NCBI GenBank assembly: GCA_964030475.1
Contig: CAXIPT010000006.1
Location: 1,854,817 to 1,918,816, forward strand
Length of the DNA stretch: 64,000 nt
Reading direction: 5' to 3'
Source of the DNA: Tethya wilhelma
Lineage: Eukaryota > Porifera > Demospongiae > Tethyida > Tethyidae
In this document: positions 45,905 through 56,204 of the stretch, one piece after another
Layout: every line of letters starts with the position of its first letter
Numbering within the stretch: position 1 is the stretch's first letter
Notes under the pieces: generated by a model
What the model was told of the DNA's origin: nothing
The model's database searches: none
What the model saw: only the letters and a program-made list of their open reading frames with translations
Program-made: the position numbers and the translations under genes

Positions 45905-47040
45905 ATAGAGTAAGTATTGTCGGACACAACCTATATTCGGACACCATTTTTAGCCTATACAGTAAGCATGACCATTTGTATTCCTATCATATAATAGTAC
46001 TACTCTTCCTTAACAACATACCTGGAATTGAATCAGTGGAGACGATGTCCTTCTTAGCTATGGCTCAAAATACAGAGGTGTCCAAAACCTCTCTATTTGG
46101 ACATTTACATCCATTTTGGGACAGTGGCTTTTATTTTAATTAGAAAAGGTTTGTTGACAGAAAGAATGTATTATCACTTAGTAGTACTCTTCTACTTTCT
46201 ACACCGTAAAACTTAACTTTTGCAACTGAGCTATCATGAAGTAAGAATCGTTTACATCACCATAGGTCATGACCTCCATTATCGGACACATTCTCAACTA
46301 ATTACAATGCTTATTTAGCTGTTTAGTGAAGAGGGAAGAATCTGCTGGTCTTAAACTCCAGGAAATAAAGTAGAATTATGATCTTATTCATTTCCTTTCA
46401 TCACATCAATGGGAGGATGCAGATTGTTTTACCATGTAATTTAAATCTCTGTGCACATATACAGTTAATATACTATTGCTGTATTCTATACTCTTATGAT
46501 CTGAAGACATACAATCTTAGGTTCAATATCTTATTTACCCCCATGAAATGAAACAAAATGAATAAAAATTGGGTACTTTTACATTTAGGACCAGTGATAC
46601 CTTTCCTTCTTCACTAAATAGCTAAAGGGCATACTTTGTTATTGGAGAATGTGTCCGATAATGGAGGTCATGACCTATGGTGATGTAAACAATTCTTACT
46701 TCATGATAGCTCAGTTGCAGAAGTTAAGTTTTATGGTGTAGAAAGTAGAAGAGTACTACTATGTGATAATACATTATTTCTGTCAACAAACCTTTTCTAA
46801 TTAAAATAAAAGCCACCGTCCCAAAATGGAGGTAAATTTCCAAATAGAGAGGTTTTGGACACCTCTGTATTTTGTGCCATAGCTACGAAGGACATCGTCT
46901 CCACTGATTCAAATCCAGGTATGTTGTTAAGGAAGAGTAGTACTATTATATGATAGGAATACAAATGGTCAAGCTTACTGTATAGGCTAAAAATGGTGTC
47001 CGAATACAGGTTGTGTCCGACAATAGATTACTTACTCTAT
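45905..47040. mobile_element. 1.14-kb foldback (long inverted repeat) element
   Basis: Arms about 45905-46338 and 46603-47040 are inverted copies of about 430 bp with few differences, around a 260-bp centre. Ends are ATAGAGTAAGTA. Arms contain TTGTCGGACAC, TTCGGACACC, GTCCAAAACCTCTCTATTTGG and AGGTCATGACCTATGGTGATG. No transposase. Confidence 0.9.
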
Positions 47041-47259
47041 GTCATACCTCCTCTAGTTTAAACACCTATATACAGTTTGTCAAAAACCTTTTCCAACAAC
47101 TGAGTAATGAAGGACACTTGCAGTGCTTTAGGTGCTAGATCCTGAAGAGTCTCTGCATAGAAGTTATTAGTTCTGTGACATGCAAAGGTTTCCCTGAACA
47201 TGTTATTGCTTGCTAAATTTACTTAGAAAGTGAGTCAGTTGTCTTTACTGAGAATCACT

Positions 47260-47530
47260 AATGTATATGAGCAGAATGGATGTGTTCAGTAGCTCAAAGC
47301 TCTGTGCTCGAGATGCTGAAAAGCCTTCAAGAACTACAGGTTATGTAAAGTGCTACATGTAGATAATCATCAATTGTAATTTTTTACATGTACGTAGCAA
47401 TTTACAAAAACCTGGATCAATCCAAATAGTTCCTTATTAATTGGTATGTTTCCTTTGAAGACTAGAGCTACCGTTTTTGAGATATAAATGAGCATACACA
47501 TGCACATAGATAAAACGACTACATAGTATT
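47260..47530 (+). repeat. dispersed repeat, copy 3
   Basis: Diverged copy of 830-1090, ending ...gataaaacgactacatag. Confidence 0.5.
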
Positions 47531-47541
47531 AACGGTGATAA

Positions 47542-47738
47542 TGTAGGAATGGCCAAATCATAGAAAGAAAGCAAACAAGAAGGAATGGCTATTAATCATT
47601 CTTCCTATGGGTAAAAATGATCGATGTGGTCCTGACAGTGGGGCCCACACAAGAATTCTTTACACACACTATAGCAGTTATTCCATCTTGCTGGACAATC
47701 TGACTTTTCCTGTTTTACATTACATTTCCAATGTATTT
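47542..47738. repeat. hairpin MITE, copy 3 (short)
   Basis: GTAGGAATGGCCAAATCATAGAAAGAAAGC on the left and TTACATTACATTTCCAATGT on the right match the ends of 2278-2553; the loop differs. Confidence 0.55.
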
Positions 47739-49084
47739 TTGGTTTTGAAAATTAAAATGAAAGAGAATTTGAAAGATAGCCTAGAAAAACTCAGGGACTC
47801 ATAATCAAGTAGGAATGGAACCCAAGACCTGCCAATTGCTAGAGACCTACATTTAGCAAACCATAATCATTTGACTGCTCTCTTTTAAAGACAATATAAG
47901 ACCCAGTTCTTTACGGCCTCTTTTGACTTCAATATGCTTTTGGTGTTTTTTTAAACATTTTTTGGGCTGTGGTTTATAGTATGTATGAAATACAACTATA
48001 CCATTCTGAAATTGGCTTCAAACTATCTATCATAATTATTTCAGATACAAATTTATAGCTATGATACAAAGTGGTTTAATTCAGAACCTATACAATTTCT
48101 ATTAGAAGCTATAATACTAACATATACTACTTATGGCTGGGTCCAAAGTCAGGCTTACATTTACAACAAAATGAATAATATCATTTGAATGATCTGTTTG
48201 CACTGAATCCAATTCATATATACAACCTTCCTCAACTCCATTGAATTTATACTGAAACTGCTTTTGTAGGTGCTTTTTACTTAACTGACTACACATTTTA
48301 AACTAGTTTCGGTCAACAGTTTGTTATATGTGAATAAAATTCATACCATTACAATCAACATGAAATGGGCTTTCAAATGATGTATTATTTGTTGAGTTTC
48401 AGATAGAAACCAATGATAAAAAGTGGTTAATTCAGAACCTACATAATTGCTATTGGGAGCCATCATAGTCACATTCACTATACTTATATTATATGTAGCT
48501 AACTGCTCATCAAGTTTTACCATTGTAATGAATTTTCTAAACAGAAATTGCTTTTAGTATGCTAGCCATATGCACTGCTCAATAATTAGTTGTATGTTGG
48601 AATCACATCAGTATGCTGTGACTGGCACCACCTAAGTGATCTCATCGCCTACCCTGGCCTTGTTGCATAAGTGTCAATACTTTGGTCTAAACAATTTATC
48701 TATGTTTATAGTTTAGCCCTCTCTAATTTTCTCTCCACCCGAGCTCCTCAGCTGAGAGGGACTGCATGGTTATATGTTAGTATAAAAGTTGAGTGTGCCG
48801 AGGTTTATGCACTGTAGGAGCTTTCATTCTTATTAGAAGCCATCATACTCATATTCGCTACTTATGGGTTGGTACCTAAGCGAGGTTCCAAAAACAATCT
48901 CCATTTGTTTTGTTCGCTAAATGTTATGATTTCCTTAAGTTATGATAAAGGAGTCTCTTTGAACTAATCATAATTGTAATTAGACCTCCCTTTCAACTGT
49001 AGTCCTAAAGTCTATTCACGTTCACTTTTCCCCAGAAAGTAGTGTGGTTTGACTTACTACAGGTTTGTAGTATCTGTGGTCAGT
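47739..49084. other. non-coding stretch
   Basis: No gene recognised. A sequence near 47805-47880 has a tRNA B-box-like GGGTTCCATTCC on the minus strand, probably a SINE piece. Two similar segments (about 48010-48150 and 48390-48500; AGCTATAATACT, ACTTATGG, CAGAACCTA-ATAATTGCTAT) suggest a diverged duplication. Confidence 0.4.
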
Positions 49085-49145
49085 GGAATGTCCCATAGTT
49101 AAGCCTCAGCGCGTGCGTAGCACGTGCAGAGGGTTACGGTAGTCG

Positions 49146-49180
<35 letters not shown>

Positions 49181-49390
49181 TGTTACTAGATAATCTGAAG
49201 AACGGCAGCTCTATGGTCCAAACGGAGGGTACTTACGTTCATGAATCGAAGTTATCTTGAAATTTTTTGTCTAGCATCTTGGAAAACGCTGTACTTTCTG
49301 AGATCTGAGGCTTTTGAGGCTTCTCTGAGCGCTTTTTAGCTTCTTAGCTTCGAGACCACACCTATCACTTGGAGCGTGCGTTATTTAGAA
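49085..49390 (-). repeat. dispersed repeat, reverse copy 4
   Basis: Reverse complement of 830-1090: TAAGCCTCAGCGCGTGCGTA... TTCGAGACCACACCTATCAC. A (TG)n tract replaces its GACAGACAG region. Confidence 0.6.
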
Positions 49391-49861
49391 ATACAGTGAC
49401 TGCCTGTGTGCTTGGCTCAGTCGGTCATAGCTCAGTCTGCTCAGTGACAGTGATCTTTATACCGGGTATCTCATAAGTTATATTTGCTTGAATAGATATT
49501 AAAGTAACTAAGCTAATTCAGTGAGATATCAATTTGGTTGTGTGTTGTTTTGTATCAGTGTCAGAACATCACTGCATTCCTGACTCAGCACTGAGCATTC
49601 ACTATTGCCACGGCTTTAGACTTGATGGTTGCTTAACCTCGTTACTGCCAGATCATGGTGGCATGCCTAGTAACTAAGTTTGCATTTTGGTACATGCGCT
49701 GAGGCTTATGCACCTTGGTGCTTTCATTTATATATGGGGCAGACACTTGTGACTGGTAAGGTGTACAGTATTTTAAAAGGTACTAACAGAATGAACGCGA
49801 ATGGACTTTAGTTCCTTAATTGTGACCCTCTGACACTTCATTACAAATTCCGTTTTTCTCT

Positions 49862-50060
49862 TGGCTCCTGAGGTGATTCAAATGTCAGAACCTGATCCCT
49901 ACACTCCTTACTGTGATGTGTGTTTTGTCGGGTCTGGCCGTGTTAGTGTATGGGACAAGCCAGCTTCCCTACCCCAAATTCAAAGAGAGGGACCTGAGAG
50001 TGTGTGCGATATCTCAGTGCATGGGTGGGTGGGTTTTAGTGAAAGTATGTGTGTAGATGT
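49862..50060 (+). pseudogene. decayed protein kinase fragment, RAF-like
   Basis: LAPEVIQMSEPDPYTPYCDV matches the activation-segment end and start of subdomain IX of RAF-type kinases (APEVIRM....PY....DV). After CDV the homology shifts frame by one: GTSQLPYPKFKERDLRV resembles the RAF segment LPY....RDQI. The upstream splice acceptor AG is missing and no other kinase exon is near. A relic, not a gene. Confidence 0.55.
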
Positions 50061-50274
50061 GGGTGTGAGTGTAGGTATGTGAGTAATAGTGTGTGTCTGT
50101 AGAATTCTTGGAAGTGTTAGTATAGAGTACGAAGAGATAAATTTGTTTCATGACAATGTGGATCCATTCTTTCACGAGGGAGTGTCAGCATGGCCTGCAA
50201 TACACTTATATACATGCACCTGCACCATATATAAATACTACAATATTATATGCTGCAGCAATTACTACTTGTAA

Positions 50275-50654
50275 TTGAATTAATACTTATTAAAATTCCT
50301 AGAAAATTTCTACTAATTTAACAGTCGAGAATAACAAACATGTAGCTCCTACACATAGCCCTCCCTAGCTGTGCATGGTCTGATTTTTTTAAAAATAATT
50401 AACAAAGAACATAATGCCTCTTGCATGCCATCATGGATGAGTACACATAACATTTATTGATCACATTAGAAATTTTTATAAAAAACAGTATTTACAAAGT
50501 ATAATGTATTGATAGTTGCTTCGAGGAATGAAAACTGATGCATGACTAGTAAGAGTAAAAAACTATAAAGACATATACATGTAGTTATTATCATCCCCCA
50601 GTGAAACAAATTGGCCAATTAGACTTTTTGGGTGTCAAAAACATTGAGATTGTG
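50275..50654. other. upstream region of the ApeC gene
   Basis: AT-rich; no repeat or ORF recognised. It probably includes the upstream promoter elements. Confidence 0.4.
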
Positions 50655-50662
50655 TATAAAAG
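50655..50662 (+). promoter_or_regulatory. TATA box of the ApeC gene
   Basis: TATAAAAG lies 129 bases before the ATG. A start site about 30 bases downstream would give a leader of roughly 100 nt. Confidence 0.65.
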
Positions 50663-50790
50663 GATCTATCTTTCTCTATAGATCAACCTCAACCTTGATC
50701 ATCAATTCCTCTTCAGCATCTTGCAACTTTGACTTCTGAATCAATCGAAGCAGCAGCCGTATATATTGCAGTTTCAACGATCGGTAAAAG

Positions 50791-51873
50791 ATGGCTCCAT
50801 TGCTTGACATATGCATCTCCATCATACTTCTCACTTGCAGTTTTGCTTCATGTGATCCGATTCCCAGAACTGAATTACCCCCTTCAGAGATGAGCTACGA
50901 TTTGGAGAAGAAAATATCTGTTATTCAGCAAGAGATTCCTCCACGCCAGGAATTACCACTGAAAGAAGAGCTACCAATTGGCTATGATTTTGATAGTGAA
51001 AAGAAAATTTCTTTTCTGCAGCAAGTAGATTCAGATAAGAAACTACCAAAAGAGTCATACAAGCTTGACAAACTGCAGGAATATCTTCAGCAGCAGGAAG
51101 AACAGTCTGAAAAACACTTACCATCAAAGCAGTCCTACGCTCTCGGTGAAATGGAGAAAATGAAAGCAAGAATTCAGTACTTAGAAGAGATGATGAACAA
51201 TTGTGAAGAGATGCCACTTTCGAAAATTATGCAGGCAGATGATCTCTCGGATGCGACTCGCTTTTGGCCTGATGGAAAATATGCATTGCAATCGACACCA
51301 AGTGGATGTCCAAGTGGGTGGAGTGAGGGGTGGAGATTTCAAGACACAGAAGACAGCCATGGCAGCAACCATTGGAGCCATAATCTGCCAAATCGAGTCA
51401 AAGGATCATATGGAAACAGCAACGTCAAGCAATACTACTGCACTAAGGATGATTCTGTACCAAACCATGGAGTCAAGTGGCCAAAGGGCAGTTACTGTAT
51501 TGCTAGGTATGGGGCAAGCTGCCCTGAGCATTTCAGTAGTGGCAGTATTTACTGGGATGATGAGGATAGTAATAATGCAAATGAAAAATATGGTAAACTA
51601 CCTGATGGAACCTATAATCGCAACACTAAAATTGAATACTGTTGTCGAAACGATGTTCGTCCACATGTCTCCATCACTCTTCCAACAGACCAACCTTTCA
51701 CCCTCTATCGGTACGGAGGCACTTGTCAGAAGGTGGCTGGGATGAGGGTAGCTGAAGAGTATCTGAGGTTTGATTGTGAGGATTCAAACAATAATGACTC
51801 ATGCTCTGGTGATCATCCTGATGATGATAGCTGCAGAGAAAACCATTGGATCCACTACTGCTACTACTACTAG
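50791..51873 (+). CDS. secreted ApeC-domain (apextrin-like) protein, 360 aa, intronless
   Basis: Signal peptide at residues 1-21 (LLDICISIILLTCSFASC). Residues about 27-140 hold four degenerate repeats of the type ELP..E.SYDLEKKIS.LQQ and end in a coiled coil (EMEKMKARIQYLEEMM), which suggests oligomers. Residues about 157-350 form an ApeC domain: FWPDGKYALQSTPSGCPSGW, RFQDTEDS, WPKGSYCIARYGASCPEHF, GSIYWDDEDSNN, LPDGTY, EYCCRND, ITLPTDQPFTLY, CQKVAGMRV. Family knowledge: apextrins and ApeC proteins are extracellular or stored in secretory vesicles, and amphioxus members bind bacterial peptidoglycan, so an immune or cell-surface role is plausible. The C-terminal Cys-rich acidic tail (DDDSCRENHW) is unusual. 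No poly(A) signal seen nearby. Confidence 0.9.
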   Translation: MAPLLDICISIILLTCSFASCDPIPRTELPPSEMSYDLEKKISVIQQEIPPRQELPLKEELPIGYDFDSEKKISFLQQVDSDKKLPKESYKLDKLQEYLQQQEEQSEKHLPSKQSYALGEMEKMKARIQYLEEMMNNCEEMPLSKIMQADDLSDATRFWPDGKYALQSTPSGCPSGWSEGWRFQDTEDSHGSNHWSHNLPNRVKGSYGNSNVKQYYCTKDDSVPNHGVKWPKGSYCIARYGASCPEHFSSGSIYWDDEDSNNANEKYGKLPDGTYNRNTKIEYCCRNDVRPHVSITLPTDQPFTLYRYGGTCQKVAGMRVAEEYLRFDCEDSNNNDSCSGDHPDDDSCRENHWIHYCYYY

Positions 51874-52228
51874 CCAGTTGAACAAAACACTTATGATCAT
51901 TAGTATTCTAGTCGAATTTTATTGATCTTAATTTTTAGTCTAGCTTTGAAATTGTTTTAATACTTTTAGCTGAAACTATACAATAGATGTTAGTTCTCAA
52001 TCAATAGATATAGCTGAATCCAGATATAGATCCAGATATATAGAATAGGTAGTTCTTAATGATGCCAGTAGTTTTAGACAGTCAAGCTTTTATAGCTGGC
52101 ACCTACTAAGTCAACTGTAAGGAATTGCTAACATATCTGATTATTATCATTCAATCAAAGTCCAAGTCGTTAAATTTAAGTCTATAATTATACAAATATT
52201 TTGGCAGCCATATATATACATACTACTA
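51874..52228. other. 3' flank of the ApeC gene
   Basis: AT-rich, with repeated AGATATAGATCCAGATATA words near 52010-52040. No gene. Confidence 0.4.
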
Positions 52229-52403
52229 CCGTATAGCCGGAAAATTTGGCAGATTGGCAGTTTTGCGGGTAAGGACTATACCAATATAAATCCTCCAAAC
52301 AGCCATTTTTGCTTATGCACATAATAATTATTATTTATGAAATACATGAATTGCTGTGAGCTCTAACACCACAACAAATCCGCCAATCCGCCAATATTTT
52401 GTG
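52229..52403. repeat. MITE fragment, related to 119-348
   Basis: ACCGTATAGCCGGAAAATTTGGC with the partner CCGCCAATCCGCCAATATTTTG; the outer right end is lost where a repeat A tail begins. Confidence 0.55.
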
Positions 52404-52860
52404 ATTTGAACTCTACAAAAAGATGGCTATATAGAAGTACATGAATTTATACTCTCAGTTTCAAAGCTTTCTAGTTAGGCTTATTTGTGATGAAAACGAG
52501 TATCAGGGAATGTAGTACCCATGAAAAGAACTTACTTTGTTCTGTCAAAGTCGGCTCAACACATTCTGGTTCTCTGGAAATGCTTTTCAAGTAAGTCAGT
52601 TAGGAAGAATGTATGTATGTACGTAAGCTAGTAGAACAAAAATGGCACTATGGTGGCTTCCCATCAGCACTTTCTAAGCGTGCTGAGGAAATATTTTGTG
52701 AGTTTTAAGCCTTGCAAGCAGTTAGTAATCTGTTAGTGAGAGCCTCTGGGCAACTTTGAAAGTTTAATTTTGTTTAACTATAGATTTTTATGGTGACCAA
52801 TATTTTGTATTGTGTCTATGGGACAGTCAGCCCATTCCTACTATACGTACTACCATACAT
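52404..52860 (+). repeat. repeat A tail without head
   Basis: TTTGAACTCTACAAAAAGAT... to CCCATTCCTACTATACGTACTACC. It shows the intact site into which the CACTG element inserted at 32739 in another copy. Confidence 0.8.
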
Positions 52861-52920
52861 ATGTTATCTTAGGGATTGGGTGAGGTTCTTTAACTTGTAC
52901 ATTGGTCTCAGTGCTATTAA

Positions 52921-53868
52921 GGCCTGGGTCATACCTACTAGCTAATTAAGGTAAAAAAATTATTCGAATTCGACATAACATATTAGCTATTGCAATAGAA
53001 ACCTAGGATAATGTTCCTTACTTAAAGGAACTGTGTCACTATATAAGCGGTGTTTTGTTACTATAAATGGGTTGTAAACAGAAACCTTACAGTATTAAGT
53101 GCGCATTACGCGAGCTACTTAGGCTTGTAATAACAGCTGACCACGTAGTACTATTACGCGAGTAAAAGCAAAATGCGCAATACACGGAGTAGTATGCAAA
53201 CGTTCCCGGACGTGGTACCCGCGTATCAACAAAAAACGTCACAAAACGTCATTATTTTTATTTTTAGCAACAAAACACCGCTTATATAGTGACACAGTTC
53301 CTTTAAGTTTTTGTCCAAACAATTTGGAGTCATGTGACCTCATTAATATTCATATTATTAATAAATTAATTAGGCGGATATTAAAGGCTGTTGCTATGGT
53401 AACAAAATTATCATCTGAATCAGAACGTTTCAAAACCAATTTTTGACAGAGTAGATTTTTTATATCTCATTGCCATGGTGAGATACATATACAGAATGTT
53501 TTCTATTAAATGCACACCAGCCAAAATCATATAAACAGCCGTAACTCACCTTAGCAACGAGATATTACAAATCTATCTTGTAAAAGTCAAGTTTAGAATA
53601 TTCCGATTCAGTTGATAATAATAAGTTTGTTACCATAGCAACAGCCTTCCATATCCGCCTAATTAATTATTCATAAATTAGGGGTGAAGCTCAAAACTTA
53701 ATTTTTTTAATGAATATTCAACTTGTGGTTTTGGAAATTTATCTACATGTCAGGTAAGGATGAAATTATCTTATGATCCATTATTTGCAAAGTTAGCACT
53801 TAGCTAAGAGAACTTAGAGTCAACTGAACATTACAATATTTTTACCCATTTCCTAATGGGCCCAGTCC
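52921..53868. mobile_element. piggyBac-type MITE, copy 2, TTAA on both sides
   Basis: TTAA at 52917-52920 and 53869-53872 flank ends GGCCTGGGTC and GGCCCAGTCC (inverted). Internal inverted pair ATTAATTAGGCGGAT / ATCCGCCTAATTAATTATTC with GTTGCTATGGTAAC. TTAA duplication is diagnostic of piggyBac-type transposition. No transposase. Confidence 0.8.
53026..53302. mobile_element. 277-bp TTAA MITE nested in the piggyBac-type MITE
   Basis: AGGAACTGTGTCACTATATA... (about 35 bp) is perfectly inverted at the right end; TTAA flanks both sides (53022-53025, 53303-53306). Related split copy at 31398-32340. Confidence 0.9.
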
Positions 53869-54389
53869 TTAATGGCACTGAGGTGTAGTTTAATGAAGAA
53901 ACCGTACAAGGTCAGCAATCTACTGGCATACAGTTTAGTCATTAGGGTATGCCAGTCAGAAATATGCCAGTGTCCCTTGCATGGCTACAGCAAATTCCAG
54001 CAAGAGATGGCGACGAGACCCAAGGGAGAGTGGGCTAAGACTTATATCTGGATGTACCACTTTTCAAAAGCTGTTGTGAAGAAGTTAGTTGAACCTGAAT
54101 GCCAAGCTTTGCACAAGCTAGCTACCACATAAGAGATTTGCCAGTGACTAAGCATCAGCTTGCCAGCCGGTGAACTAAAAGTATGTGCACTGATAATGAT
54201 GCAGCAGTTGCAATAATTATAGATCCCATACATGCTAGCATTTACTGCAATGGTATCTCCTCAAGTACGTAATCTTGCAACCATTGTGTAGAGGAATAAT
54301 AATTGCTCCTTACAGGCCAACATGGAACCTAAATGCTGAGAGATCTTCACACCAACAACACACCTGATTAGTGCCCAATATACGTTTAT

Positions 54390-54577
54390 GGGCCGACGGT
54401 ATGTCCCATAAACATAATACAAAATGTTAACCACCATAAATATCTAGCAAAACAAAGTTAAGTCTTCAAACCTACTCAAAGACTCTCTCAGGCCAATTAC
54501 CAACCGCATGCAAGTCTTAAAACTCACTAAAACTTCTCTGAGCTCTCATAGCGAGTGCTAGCTGGAAGCCACAACAG
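54390..54577 (-). repeat. repeat A tail fragment, reversed and cut
   Basis: Reverse complement of the right end of repeat A (GTCCCATAAACATAATACAA... TTAAGTCTTCAAACCTACTC...). It stops where the element at 54578 starts. Confidence 0.7.
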
Positions 54578-55278
54578 CTCAGTGTAGTTAAGGATGCCTC
54601 AAATTTAAGGAAGTTAAGGACATAATTAAAGGTTTACCCCTTCATGTTTTAACTATACTTTGAGACTGGAAGACCAAACTTAATAACCATCGTATTTTTA
54701 TTGTATTGGATACAAATTGTGAAAATGAAAATGAAATAACACTTGTGGGCGTGGCTACAGAAAAAAAATACATACTATTGTGAATGCAGAGAGGAATGTT
54801 TATTTGAAGAGGCATTTTTTCCCTTTATCTAGTACATCTTAACCATAAAATATTAGATCTGCCCGGAAAATAGGGTACCCATTATTAATTAGTGAGAAAT
54901 AATCAATATGCATATATAATTAGGTGTGCAATATTTAGAAATAGGCCTACTTCTCTCTGTTTCTACCTAATAAAGTTTGTAAGACCAAGTTTCCAAGCAG
55001 ATTCAAAATCTTGAAGATAAATACAATATTCTGACAAAATATGACATTGTGAAAATAAATATCCAGCTCTGCATCTTTGCATTAAGGTCTTACAAAGAGC
55101 ACATCATCCTGTCCCACCCACATGACATTCACACTTGAAAATATTTTCTATCGTTGGTCAAACAATCGATGGATGTAAGGTTTTGGTGAATATAATAAAT
55201 TCCTGAAGAGATATCCAAACTACAAATTGTACATTATTAGGCTATTTTAAAAGTTGAGGCAGCCTTAACTACACTGAG
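54578..55278. mobile_element. 701-bp element with CTCAGTGTAGTTAAGG ends
   Basis: CTCAGTGTAGTTAAGGATGC at the left and GCCTTAACTACACTGAG at the right are inverted. Interior is AT-rich and non-coding. Target duplication not clear. Confidence 0.7.
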
Positions 55279-55417
55279 AGTGCAATTTTCATCTGGAGTA
55301 GTGCCTTTACACTCACTTTGTGCATATAAATGTTATGGTGTTGCTTTGTGTTCTCCAGTTCTCCATATGCTCCCGTATGCTGTGTTCTCTGAGGCTGTGT
55401 GAGTGTTATATGCTTGT

Positions 55418-55450
<33 letters not shown>

Positions 55451-56200
55451 CTCTCTGTCTCTTTCTCTCTCTCGTTTGTATCATCAATTCTCCAGCATGA
55501 AATAAAGTTCATTTCGCCACTCTACATAAATTATAGTGTGGCCCATGGAAGAGGGAGTTAAACAATATCATCATGTACAATATTAATTTAGTCCACAAAA
55601 CAATACAGATAATGTAAATTTTAATAGTAATTCAAACTATACCAAGAGTTCACTTTAGTATAATAGTTTTACTTGTTAAGCTTCGTACTCAATCCATCCA
55701 CAAGGGATTCTATCTCATTTCTTCAATGCCTAGACCTTTTTCTTTTTAGTGGTTGTAGCTTATGTGAAGTGAGGTTGGGTTCAAATGCTCCTGCATAAGA
55801 AGTAATAAGGTAATAATTTTCTGTACACTTACTATGAGGCACATTTTACACTGCAAAAAAAGTTGTATGGTTATTACTATCAAAGCTTGATCTTTTCAGT
55901 GGGGTTGACGTTAAGTTTGTATAAGTCTTGGATACTTCTGCAAATGAAATCAAACTTGCATACATTTACCACAGTGATGCACACTCATAATAATACCATA
56001 ATATTATGTCATGCATGATAATTACTATAACTCAGATTTCCAGGTTGACTGGATCCAACTTTAATGAAAGATGCTGCACACACACACACACATACACACA
56101 CACACATGTGCACACACACATCATGTTCATGCATGCTTGATTCTTGTAAATTGGGACTCTCAGACTGCTGAGTGATATATTATCCTCTAAATCATTGTCA
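55279..56200. other. non-coding stretch
   Basis: Contains (CT)n at 55411-55475 and (CA)n at 56075-56106. No gene. Confidence 0.5.
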
Positions 56201-56204
56201 TTGC

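Noticed and set aside
53872..54132. 86-codon ORF after the piggyBac-type MITE
   Set aside because: Has an ATG but it overlaps the TTAA target site, has no recognisable domain and no promoter or splice support.
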